Shown here piece after piece: positions 1 to 6,290 of a DNA stretch of 6,569 nucleotides (the first letter of the stretch is position 1; each line of letters opens with the position of its first letter). Both the position numbers and the translations under genes were made by a program. The stretch spans positions 1-6,569 of the forward strand of contig JAJOKK010000005.1 in NCBI GenBank assembly GCA_021129875.1, written 5' to 3'. Origin of the DNA: Candidatus Bipolaricaulota bacterium (lineage in GTDB: Bacteria > Bipolaricaulota > Bipolaricaulia > UBA7950 > UBA9294). A model generated the notes under the pieces. It did not search any database. It was given only the letters and a program-made list of their open reading frames with translations, and had not been told where the DNA came from.

Positions 1-1302
1 TCCGAGAGCAAGCCGCATAATACGGTGGATATCAGTGTTATCGATTGTTCCGGCCACCAGCGCTGCATGGAGTCCGTACGCACGCGTGATCGTCCCCCCG
101 CCAAAGTCCTGCAGGCCGGCCCAGATGATGGCGAATGGCTGTCCACAGGGAGTTGTAAACGGAATGCCTCTTGTTCCACCCACACCGTCGACCGGCCCTC
201 CTTCTGCGATACCCCACCGCCCAGGCATCCTTGCTGGAAGCGATTTGCCTGCGATCATCGGCTGCCACGGGAGATGGGTCATGATATTGAGTCCTCCGGC
301 ATCAGAGTCCGCTGCTACCAGCAATAGCGTGTTTTGGTCGGCGCGGGTGAAATCAAGCGCTACACGGATTGCGTCATCAGCCCGCTTGGTAGCTTCGATC
401 GTCCCTTCCGCATTGTTTCGATTGGCAAAGTTGTCTGTTCCCTCTTCTTCAATAACGAGGAAGAATCCTGTTCCGTTGTGGGATAATGCCTGTAAGGCCG
501 CAGCTGTTTTCTGCGCCAATGTCGGCGATCCTTCCACATAGAGAGGCCGATTTCTCGCTGCCAGATCCTCTTCTCTATAGGCATTGAAGATGTGGTGCAC
601 AGCAAAGAGCCCCAATAGCTTTGTCGTATCCTCTGGTATGGCCGCAAGCTCGTCAGCGGTGAAGACAACGGTATACCCGAGCGCAATCGATTCCTTGATG
701 AGATTCCTGCCGTCGGCCCTTTGTCCTGGGCCATGGCGTCCCATCACCCCTTCCGGCAGAAACCATTGTTCTCCTCCACCGAGGATAAGATCCGGTCGTT
801 GTTCAAAGACCTGCAGTGCTATCGCTGCGTGATCGAATCTATCTCTAACTTGAGCAACGAAAAGAGCGGTTCCCGGCTCAGTGATCGTGCCGGAATTGAT
901 CAGCCCAACAGCAAAGCCCCCTCCTTGTGCTTCTTCCATCAGAGTGGTAAGTGGTTCTCCGGTTGCCGGGCAGAATCCGAAGATACCAAAGTAACTTTTT
1001 ATTCCCGTAGAGTGCGCGGCCGCTCCACCGACCGATCCTGCTTGCAGGTTATCACGCACATGTACGGTGGTGATCGCTACATGGGGAAGCTCATCCCATG
1101 CCAATCGTCCGTCTGGACCGTAATGGAGCAATCTGGCGGCAGTAAAGTGTGATTGCGCAGCTCCATCGGGGTGAATGAAGATGATATTGCGCGGGCTTGT
1201 TTCGCCGCCGGGGGCAACTCCTGTTATTGCGAAACTTACCAACAAGACTACGAGCACGCTTGTAATTGCAAGACTCAGCCACGTTGCGGTTTTTCGGCTC
1301 AT
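1..1302 (-). CDS. Alkaline phosphatase superfamily protein, exported; C-terminus cut by window edge
   Basis: One uninterrupted reading frame of 434 codons starts at ATG 1302 and runs off the left edge. A GGAGG ribosome site lies 5 nt upstream. Residues 1-7 are basic/polar and residues 8-27 are hydrophobic, so a signal peptide (cleavage perhaps near residue 30) or an N-terminal anchor is likely and the product should act outside the cytoplasm. The fold is recognised from NIIFIHPDG (39-47, metal Asp46), GSVGGAAAHSTGIKSYFG (89-106, Ser90 aligning with the PhoA nucleophile), a DLILGGGEQWFLP segment (171-183), EEEGTDNF (285-292) and NTLLLVAADSDAGG (324-337). The end (DNTDIHRIM, 421-429) resembles the usual C-terminus, so few residues should be missing. 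Family role: hydrolysis of phosphate monoesters. By eye, PhoA His331, His370 and His412 have no matching His here (Asn294, Ser333, none), so it belongs to a divergent branch and its substrate is uncertain. A damaged GAF gene lies upstream on the same strand. Confidence 0.88.
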   Translation of the reverse strand, partial: MSRKTATWLSLAITSVLVVLLVSFAITGVAPGGETSPRNIIFIHPDGAAQSHFTAARLLHYGPDGRLAWDELPHVAITTVHVRDNLQAGSVGGAAAHSTGIKSYFGIFGFCPATGEPLTTLMEEAQGGGFAVGLINSGTITEPGTALFVAQVRDRFDHAAIALQVFEQRPDLILGGGEQWFLPEGVMGRHGPGQRADGRNLIKESIALGYTVVFTADELAAIPEDTTKLLGLFAVHHIFNAYREEDLAARNRPLYVEGSPTLAQKTAAALQALSHNGTGFFLVIEEEGTDNFANRNNAEGTIEATKRADDAIRVALDFTRADQNTLLLVAADSDAGGLNIMTHLPWQPMIAGKSLPARMPGRWGIAEGGPVDGVGGTRGIPFTTPCGQPFAIIWAGLQDFGGGTITRAYGLHAALVAGTIDNTDIHRIMRLALG

Positions 1303-1307
1303 TCCAA

Positions 1308-1312
1308 CCTCC
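1308..1312 (-). promoter_or_regulatory. Ribosome binding site of the phosphatase gene
   Basis: The minus strand reads GGAGG followed by TTGGA and then ATG at 1302. This is a strong Shine-Dalgarno site at 5-nt spacing and it fixes the phosphatase start. It lies about 20 nt downstream of the stop that ends the GAF remnant, so the two genes may once have been co-transcribed. Confidence 0.8.
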
Positions 1313-1332
1313 GTTTAGATAAATTAGCCCGG

Positions 1333-1642
1333 CTAGTAGACGGGCGACCTCCTCGAGAAGCAGGCCAGGTAGCGCGGGGCGGCGTTAACGTCGTCTACGA
1401 CCACCGTCTCCCCTGTGGCGGCGGCCAGGCCGCAGATCCCCTCTCCGACCGGGATCCGCATGTGCTCCGTCGCCTCTGGCCCGTCCCATGCCGTCAAGAA
1501 GGTCGCCTTCCAGCAGGTAGATCCCCACCCAGTCAAAGTGCAGGGCATGCCGCCGCAGCAATGCCACGGTCAATGCGCACGCCTCCTGAAACGAGGCGGA
1601 TCCCTCCACTGCTATGCGCACCTGATCGATCACCCGGGTCAT
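1333..1642 (-). pseudogene. Broken GAF-domain protein (frameshift plus internal deletion)
   Basis: From ATG 1642 one frame reads a typical GAF N-terminus, ending in FDWVGIYLLEGDLL. At about 1495-1501 the homology moves to another frame, which continues TAWDGPEATEHMRIPVGEG, then ICGLAAATGETVVVDDV and RYLACF, and stops at TAG 1333-1335. Shortly before that stop, at about 1353-1359, the remaining frame reads LEEVARLLAGLI, which looks like the last helix of a GAF domain. The roughly 40-60 residues normally found between RYLACF and that helix are absent. GAF domains bind small ligands or cofactors; the ICG and YLAC cysteines recall free-methionine-(R)-sulfoxide reductase relatives, but that assignment is weak. 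With two lesions the gene is almost certainly non-functional. The ATG at 1642 has no clear ribosome site. The same open frame extends up to 1741, but those residues do not look conserved. Confidence 0.75.
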
Positions 1643-1733
1643 GCCATGATGGTACCGGACGTACGGGTGAATTTCCCCCTTCCATCTGCTAAGATTGTCG
1701 CACTCAAATAAGCGGCTGATACCGCGGGACGAT

Positions 1734-1838
1734 GGATGCACTCAGCTTTTGAGGCGGCGATTAGAGTTCGGTGGCCGTGCCTTAAGCGCCGTGTGCATCC
1801 ACTTGTCTTACCTTAAGGAGTGTCGCCAAGGATGCACA
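1734..1838 (+). promoter_or_regulatory. Leader of the carboxylase genes with three GGATGCAC copies; possible start-codon hairpin
   Basis: GGATGCAC occurs at 1734-1741, in inverted form (GTGCATCC) at 1793-1800, and again at 1830-1837 covering the ATG of the biotin carboxylase. In RNA, 1792-1800 could pair over 9 bp with 1830-1838, placing the ribosome site in a 29-nt loop and the start codon in the stem. The same middle arm could instead pair with 1734-1741, so the two hairpins exclude each other. The repeats are seen directly; a translational switch is inference. It requires transcription to start upstream of 1734, and no convincing promoter is visible in 1643-1733. Confidence 0.35.
1815..1820 (+). 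promoter_or_regulatory. Ribosome binding site of the biotin carboxylase gene
   Basis: AAGGAG ends at 1820, leaving 11 nt before ATG 1832. A GTG at 1820-1822 in the same frame would start inside this site, so ATG 1832 is the better start. The spacing is slightly long. Confidence 0.6.
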
Positions 1839-3355
1839 AGGAGATTAAAAAGGTTCTAATTGCCAACCGCAGCGTGCCCGCAACCCGGATCATGCACACG
1901 TGTAGGGATAGGGAGATCGCTACTGTCGCTGTCTACAGCAGTCCGGACCGGCTGGCGAGTCACGTAGCGATGGCCGATGCCTCTGTTCACATCGGGGGGG
2001 CGTCGGCGAGTGAGTCCTATCTCAATAAGGAGCGACTGATCGCCGCTGCGCTCGCCAATGGGGCCGACGCGATCCATCCTGGGTGGGGGTTCCTCGCCGA
2101 GAACAGCGATTTTGCCCGTATGGTGATCGCTGCCGGCCTGGTCTGGATAGGTCCGCCACCACAGGCGATCGAGGCGATGGGGGATAAGATTGCGGCAAAA
2201 GATATAGCCGCTACCGCAGATGTACCGATGATCCCCGGGATTACCAATGTGACCAGGGTAGAGCAGATCGAGCAGTGGGTCGCCGAGGAAGGTATTGCCT
2301 ATCCGCTCATGATCAAGGCAGCAGCAGGGGGCGGCGGCAAAGGAATGGTCAAGGTCTCAAACGGCGAGAACCTAGAGCTTGCGCTCGCCCAGGCCGCCTC
2401 TGAGGCGATGAAGGCGTTCGGCGACGATAAGATGCTCGTCGAAAAATGCATCGATCCGGCTAAACACATTGAGGTTCAGATTGTTGCCGATGAACACGGA
2501 AACGTGCTCCACCTGTTCGAACGTGAGTGCACGCTGCAGCGGCGCAATCAAAAGGTGATCGAAGAAGCGCCGTCGCCCAGTCTGAGCGAGGAGACCAGGC
2601 AGCAGATCTGCGCTACCGCCGTCCGCTTGATGCGCAAGATCGGATATGTCTCCGCCGGGACCGTGGAGTTCATCTATGATCCGGTCGTCGAAAAGTTCTA
2701 CTTTCTCGAGGTGAACACCCGCTTGCAGGTCGAACACGGGGTGACCGAACTGATCACCGGGCTCGATATTGTAAGCCTGATGCTCGATATAGCGGAAGGG
2801 AAAGAGATCCCGTTCCGTCAGGAGGGTGTCCACAGGAGCGGTTGGGCATTGGAAGCGCGAATCAACGCTGAGGATCCGCTGACGTTCAACCCCTCATTCG
2901 GGACGATCTCCCGGCTTGAGGTCCCGCACGGACCCGGAGTGCGAATATATCAGGGCGCCTATGAAGGTGCGGACATCCCGCCCTATTACGATTCACTGTT
3001 CATGCTCCTGATGACGTACGGACAGCGCAGGGAGGACGCAATCCGGATCATGGACCGCGCACTGCGGCGCAACCTACGGATAGAAGGAGTTAAGACACTC
3101 GCCCCACTCCTCCTCTCTCTTATTGGGCACGATACATTCAAACAAGGCGATTTCTCGACCCGGTTCATCGAACGGTTCATCGAACAGTCGGTCGAACAGC
3201 CGGTCGAGATGGAGGAGCCGTGGGGCGAGGAGACCCCCCGTCACATGGATGAACTCACCGCCACGTTTACGGAGACAGACGGCGAAGACAAGCTGCAGCA
3301 GATCGCCAAATACGTTGCAAAAATATCGGCCCTTGGCCCGCAAGACTGGATGTGA
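1832..3355 (+). CDS. pycA: Biotin carboxylase subunit (AccC/PycA type) of a two-subunit carboxylase
   Basis: The product is a 507-residue cytoplasmic enzyme expected to use ATP and bicarbonate to carboxylate biotin on the partner subunit encoded next. Order: biotin carboxylase N-terminal domain (about 1-115), ATP-grasp domain (about 116-325), C-terminal domain (about 340-445). Expected catalytic residues are present: Lys162 in YPLMIKAAAGGGGKG, the ERECTLQRRNQK motif with Lys241, Glu293, Asn295, Arg297 and Glu301 in LEVNTRLQVEHGVTE, and Arg343 in ALEARINAEDP. Two oddities stand out: the near-universal NRGEIA motif reads NRSVPA (12-17), and a 62-residue C-terminal extension beyond the usual AccC length begins with RFIE-RFIE-QSVE-QPVE, encoded by a 12-bp tandem repeat. 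The start is ATG 1832 (MHKEIKKVLIANR). The carboxyltransferase gene starts 10 nt after the TGA, which points to an operon. The family is certain; calling it PycA rather than AccC rests on the neighbour. Confidence 0.93.
   Translation: MHKEIKKVLIANRSVPATRIMHTCRDREIATVAVYSSPDRLASHVAMADASVHIGGASASESYLNKERLIAAALANGADAIHPGWGFLAENSDFARMVIAAGLVWIGPPPQAIEAMGDKIAAKDIAATADVPMIPGITNVTRVEQIEQWVAEEGIAYPLMIKAAAGGGGKGMVKVSNGENLELALAQAASEAMKAFGDDKMLVEKCIDPAKHIEVQIVADEHGNVLHLFERECTLQRRNQKVIEEAPSPSLSEETRQQICATAVRLMRKIGYVSAGTVEFIYDPVVEKFYFLEVNTRLQVEHGVTELITGLDIVSLMLDIAEGKEIPFRQEGVHRSGWALEARINAEDPLTFNPSFGTISRLEVPHGPGVRIYQGAYEGADIPPYYDSLFMLLMTYGQRREDAIRIMDRALRRNLRIEGVKTLAPLLLSLIGHDTFKQGDFSTRFIERFIEQSVEQPVEMEEPWGEETPRHMDELTATFTETDGEDKLQQIAKYVAKISALGPQDWM
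3161..3208 (+). repeat. Four 12-bp tandem units inside the biotin carboxylase gene
   Basis: CGGTTCATCGAA occurs twice in perfect tandem (3161-3172, 3173-3184), followed by two diverged units, CAGTCGGTCGAA and CAGCCGGTCGAG. They are in frame and encode RFIE, RFIE, QSVE, QPVE (residues 444-459), at the junction between the conserved enzyme and its C-terminal extension. Slippage or duplication in a linker is the likely origin. Confidence 0.85.
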
Positions 3356-3365
3356 TGAGCTGAAA

Positions 3366-5402
3366 ATGGAATGTATCAATTTTGCAAAACCAGGAATGAG
3401 CCCGCAGGAGATAGTCAGTAGAGTGCGCTCGCTTCCCGGGGTCGCGCTCACCTCCACCGGGATGAGGGACGCTGGGCAGTCGGACTACAAGAACCGCCAC
3501 CGGATAATCGATCTGGCAACCCTCGCCCCTTATTACGACCGCATGGGGCTGTTCAGCGTCGAGTGTCACGGCGGAGCGAGATGGCACGTAGGGATCATGA
3601 ACAGGCAGGAGAGCCCGTTCGAAGAGATCGCAATCCTCCGTGAGCAGATGCCGAACATTCTGCTGCAGACCCTTATCCGCGAGACAAACCTGTGGGGGTA
3701 CCGCCCTTATCCGAAGAACGTGATCGAACAGGCCGTCGCCGCAGTAGACATCGATGTGTGGCGCTGTTTCTCGTTCTTGAACGATGTGCGCAACATGCGC
3801 ACGGTCGCGGAGGCGGTGATGAAGCGCGGGCGGCTCTTTCAGCCGGCGATCTCATATACTCAAGCCGATTGGACGACCAACGAGTACTACATCGGCGTTG
3901 TACGCGATATGGTCGACCTGTGTGGCGGAACCGACGAGATCATCCTGTGCATCAAGGATATGGCCGGTGTGGGCAGTCCAAAGCGGATCGGCGAGCTTAT
4001 CGATGCGATAAAGCAGGCCTATCCCGATCTTGTCATCCAGTTTCACCGGCACACAACCGACGGTCTCGCCATCCCCTCCCTGTTGGCCGCCGCACATGCC
4101 GGGGCCAAGCTGCTCGATGTGGAAGAGGACTCACTCACCCGTTTCTACGGCCAACCTCCGATTCTTGGGGTCGACGCTTACCTCACCGAGTCCGGTATCC
4201 CCGTCCATCTCAATCGCGAGCAGGCGGAATTGGCTGTGCAGAAAGCGCGCGAATGGAACGGCCATTACGTCTGGGCCGAATCCCCGTTCAAAGGGTTTGA
4301 TCACTCGGTCATCGAACATAGGATGCCGGGCGGAGCGTTCCCCAGTTCGTTCGAGCAGGCGGAAAAAGGGGGATTCCTCTCTTCGATGCCGGCTATACTG
4401 AAAGTCATGTCGCTCTACAATCGGATTGTGAAATACTTCGACGTAACCCCTGGTTCGCAGATCACCTGGGTTACGTGCAGCGGGATCGTCAACCGCTACT
4501 TTAAGGAGAAAGGACAGGCCGGAGTCGACGAGGTAATCGCGCTTCTGACAAAATTCGTCGCAGAGAAAGGGCAAAACTTCGGCACGATGACCGAAGGAGA
4601 GCAACAAGAGTTGCTGGGGTTGTTCAGCACCGCTCCCGGCGACTTCAAGAACCTCCTCCTCGGCAACTACGGCCGGCTCCCCATGGGGTGGCCAGCTGAC
4701 TGGGTCTACCAGAGCGCGTTCGGCAGCGAATGGACAAAGGCGATCCGCGACCGCAAGGACCTCTCTCCCCTTGATGTATTGACGGATGACGACCTACCCA
4801 AACTCAGATCCGAGCTGGCGGCGCACCTGGGCCGTTCTCCCAGCGATGAAGAATTCATCCTCTACCTGATGCACCCCAAGGACGCGCTAACGATGATCGC
4901 CTTCAGGGACGAGTACGGAGAGGCCCCGCTCGTCCTACCGAGCGACGTCTGGCGTGCGGGGCTACGGCGGCCCGGCGACAGCGTTGAGTTCGAACTTGGG
5001 GGGAGGCCGCATCGCATAGAGCTCGTATCGATCGGCGCCGAGCACGACGGTACCTTCCCGGTCGTACTGCGGGTCGACAACAAGATGAGAGTCTATACAG
5101 TCGACGCACCGCAGACAGAGGGGAAGAGCGGGGGGGCGAAGAACAAAACACGGATGGCGACCGGCGCATCGCAGATCGGCACCCCGATAAACGGGATCGT
5201 CTGGCGACTCGGCGGCCCCGGACAGAACGGCCTTGCAGTGGGCGATACTGTGAGCAAAGGCACCGAGCTTGCTAACATCGAAGCGATGAAGATGGAAAAC
5301 GCAATCATCGCACCGTTCTCCGCACGGATCGAAGAGGTCTGCATCTCCCTCAACGAGACGGTTAAGGAAGGCCAACTCCTATTCGTCCTTTCCGAAGCGT
5401 AG
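3366..5402 (+). CDS. pycB: Carboxyltransferase subunit with C-terminal biotinyl domain (pyruvate carboxylase subunit B-like)
   Basis: This 678-residue protein should accept CO2 on its own biotin from the upstream subunit and pass it to an acceptor. Order: TIM-barrel carboxyltransferase domain (about 28-300), the helical/PYC-OADA region with the tetramerisation-like segment (about 300-580, including a DEEFILYLMHPKDAL stretch), a Gly/Lys-rich linker, and a biotinyl domain (605-677). Biotin would be attached to Lys642 in EAMKMEN. Metal-site residues are Asp35 in MRDAGQS, Lys197 in CIKDMAG (the lysine carbamylated in pyruvate carboxylases), and His227 and His229 in FHRHTTDG. Arg34 and Gln38 are also kept. 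Unusual: PGGAFPSSFEQA (321-332) has Pro326 where pyruvate carboxylases have the catalytic Thr of PGGQxTN; ECHGGARWHVGIMNR (66-80) replaces the usual ECWGGATFDxxMRFL, losing the aligned substrate-binding Arg. The acceptor is therefore uncertain. ATG 3366 is chosen because it follows the upstream stop by 10 nt; its ribosome site is weak. The same frame is open upstream to 3123, overlapping the previous gene, which is unlikely to be used. Confidence 0.9.
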   Translation: MECINFAKPGMSPQEIVSRVRSLPGVALTSTGMRDAGQSDYKNRHRIIDLATLAPYYDRMGLFSVECHGGARWHVGIMNRQESPFEEIAILREQMPNILLQTLIRETNLWGYRPYPKNVIEQAVAAVDIDVWRCFSFLNDVRNMRTVAEAVMKRGRLFQPAISYTQADWTTNEYYIGVVRDMVDLCGGTDEIILCIKDMAGVGSPKRIGELIDAIKQAYPDLVIQFHRHTTDGLAIPSLLAAAHAGAKLLDVEEDSLTRFYGQPPILGVDAYLTESGIPVHLNREQAELAVQKAREWNGHYVWAESPFKGFDHSVIEHRMPGGAFPSSFEQAEKGGFLSSMPAILKVMSLYNRIVKYFDVTPGSQITWVTCSGIVNRYFKEKGQAGVDEVIALLTKFVAEKGQNFGTMTEGEQQELLGLFSTAPGDFKNLLLGNYGRLPMGWPADWVYQSAFGSEWTKAIRDRKDLSPLDVLTDDDLPKLRSELAAHLGRSPSDEEFILYLMHPKDALTMIAFRDEYGEAPLVLPSDVWRAGLRRPGDSVEFELGGRPHRIELVSIGAEHDGTFPVVLRVDNKMRVYTVDAPQTEGKSGGAKNKTRMATGASQIGTPINGIVWRLGGPGQNGLAVGDTVSKGTELANIEAMKMENAIIAPFSARIEEVCISLNETVKEGQLLFVLSEA

Positions 5403-5416
5403 CGCTGTCGGCAGCG
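5403..5416 (+). other. Small hairpin just after the carboxyltransferase stop
   Basis: CGCTG-TCGG-CAGCG starts on the base after the TAG. The stem has five perfect pairs and a four-base loop. No T-run follows, so it is not an intrinsic terminator. It may modestly affect mRNA stability or reduce expression of the acetyltransferase downstream, or be chance. Confidence 0.3.
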
Positions 5417-5436
5417 TATGATTGCGAGTGATCTCT

Positions 5437-6096
5437 ATGATTGAGCAGAATATCCGCATCGAAAAAGGGAGTGCCGGTAATGATGGGCACATCAGCGACA
5501 TTGCCGGGCTCCTGTACGATGCCTTCGAGCCAAAGATGGCTGCGCTCGGTCTGCGGAGAGAGGTCTGGGGTAAAGCCGCGCTGAATTCACTCGTCATCGA
5601 GCACTCATTCTTCGCCTACCGCGGCAACAAACTAGTGGGAGTCGTCGGGGTGGCAACGCGATCGGGCAAGTTTCTCCACTTCCAGCTGAGAGAATTACTA
5701 AAACACGTCAATCCGGTGAAAGCCCTGTTCTACTACCTGGCATTGAATCTCGAGCGGAGGATCTTGAAGGATGAATTGCGGATTGCATACCTGGCTGTGG
5801 CAAAAGAAGTGCGCGGGCAAGGGGTCGGCAAAGATCTGCTGCACAGGGTTGAGCAGTTTGCCGCCCAACAGGGGTTCGCACTGCTATCTCTCGATGTTGT
5901 GGATACGAATCTATCCGCGCGGGGACTGTATGAAAAGTCTGGGTTTACGGTAGTCAAAACTATAAAATTTGGTTTTCTGACGAGAAGAGCTGGTTTTACA
6001 GGCGCACACCATATGCAGAAGAGGATTGCAGGAAGTTCCAGTCAAGAAACAGGAACGATAGACCGCGATGCTGCACCCCGATCTTGTCCCCAGTAG
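5437..6096 (+). CDS. GNAT-family N-acetyltransferase
   Basis: This 219-residue protein carries a clear GNAT acetyl-CoA site: LRIAYLAVAKEVRGQGVG, with Arg126-Gly-Gln-Gly-Val-Gly131 matching Q/RxxGxG/A, followed by an amphipathic helix and the late motif NLSARGLYEKSGF with Tyr165 at the usual general-acid position. The family transfers acetyl from acetyl-CoA to an amine; the substrate cannot be read from the sequence. A long helical segment with basic residues (about residues 75-110) lies before the core motif. The domain appears to end near residue 199 (HHMQKRI), leaving a polar tail of about 20 residues. ATG 5437 is preferred; GTG 5428 and TTG 5422 are in frame, and GAGTGA just upstream of 5437 is a weak ribosome site. 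The 34-nt gap after the carboxyltransferase suggests possible co-transcription, but no functional link to the carboxylase is evident. Confidence 0.85.
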   Translation: MIEQNIRIEKGSAGNDGHISDIAGLLYDAFEPKMAALGLRREVWGKAALNSLVIEHSFFAYRGNKLVGVVGVATRSGKFLHFQLRELLKHVNPVKALFYYLALNLERRILKDELRIAYLAVAKEVRGQGVGKDLLHRVEQFAAQQGFALLSLDVVDTNLSARGLYEKSGFTVVKTIKFGFLTRRAGFTGAHHMQKRIAGSSSQETGTIDRDAAPRSCPQ

Positions 6097-6152
6097 CAGC
6101 GGCACGCTATACTACACAAAGGGGGCAATAGGAATGGGTGAAGGGCACATCT

Positions 6153-6180
6153 TTGTGATTAGGTAGAAGGGCATTATAAC
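6153..6180 (+). promoter_or_regulatory. Possible sigma70-type promoter
   Basis: TTGTGA (6153-6158) and TATAAC (6175-6180) are separated by 16 nt. The -10 matches the consensus at five of six positions, the -35 at four. It would read into the ATPase stub and the permease. The match could be chance. Confidence 0.25.
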
Positions 6181-6279
6181 TATGCGGGCGATGGACATCT
6201 TGAAAGCGGGAGACAGCCGCATAAGATTGATTGCTCGTAAGGAAGCCGCATGGAGGAAATTTTCCTTAACATCGTGTAA
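6167..6279 (+). pseudogene. C-terminal stub of an ABC transporter ATPase, frameshifted
   Basis: From 6167 (just after an in-frame TAG at 6164-6166) one frame reads MDILKAGDSRIRLIARKEA (ATG 6191 onward), which resembles the last helix and strand of ABC-2 type ATPases. At about 6246-6250 the match jumps frame to MEEIFLNIV and TAA 6277-6279, the usual ending of this family (KEP/A-S-L/M-E-E-I/V-F-L). Joined, this reads KEA-(x)-MEEIFLNIV, so one base seems lost. Everything upstream (Walker A, signature, Walker B; typically over 250 residues) is absent, and an unrelated acetyltransferase ends 70 nt earlier. The stop overlaps the ribosome site of the permease, as in an intact ATPase-permease operon, which supports the assignment. 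The stub cannot hydrolyse ATP. Frame 6182-6454, open for 90 codons, is not a gene of its own: it runs on through the permease in the wrong frame. Confidence 0.55.
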
Positions 6280-6284
6280 AGGGG
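6278..6284 (+). promoter_or_regulatory. Ribosome binding site of the permease gene
   Basis: AAAGGGG overlaps the ATPase stub stop (TAA 6277-6279) and lies 6 nt before TTG 6291. It decides the TTG start, because no ATG at good spacing is present; ATG 6300 in the same frame is 15 nt away. Confidence 0.5.
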
Positions 6285-6290
6285 CAAGAA

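Noticed and set aside
25..541. Open frames on the plus strand across the left end, up to 168 codons
   Set aside because: They lie opposite the phosphatase frame, which is continuous and has clear family motifs; the plus-strand products are rich in Pro, Ser, Arg and Cys and show no family resemblance.
721..1152. A 143-codon plus-strand open frame
   Set aside because: It is antisense to the N-terminal part of the phosphatase and has no recognisable motif or ribosome site.
1695..1722. Promoter for the carboxylase operon (TTGTCG, 16 nt, TGATAC)
   Set aside because: The -10 element matches the consensus at too few positions to support a call.
3123..3365. Upstream extension of the carboxyltransferase reading frame
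   Set aside because: It overlaps the biotin carboxylase gene out of frame, its composition (Arg/Ser/Asn-rich) is typical of a shadow frame, and ATG 3366 fits the spacing after the preceding stop.
3692..4300. A 202-codon plus-strand frame inside the carboxyltransferase gene
   Set aside because: It is an Arg-rich alternative frame of a gene with strong conservation in its own frame.
3366..5402. Sodium-pumping oxaloacetate decarboxylase alpha subunit
   Set aside because: A biotin carboxylase partner is encoded next door and no membrane beta or gamma subunit is present; the tetramerisation-like region also favours the pyruvate carboxylase type.
5403..5436. Intrinsic terminator between carboxyltransferase and acetyltransferase
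   Set aside because: The hairpin stem is only 5 bp and no T-run follows.
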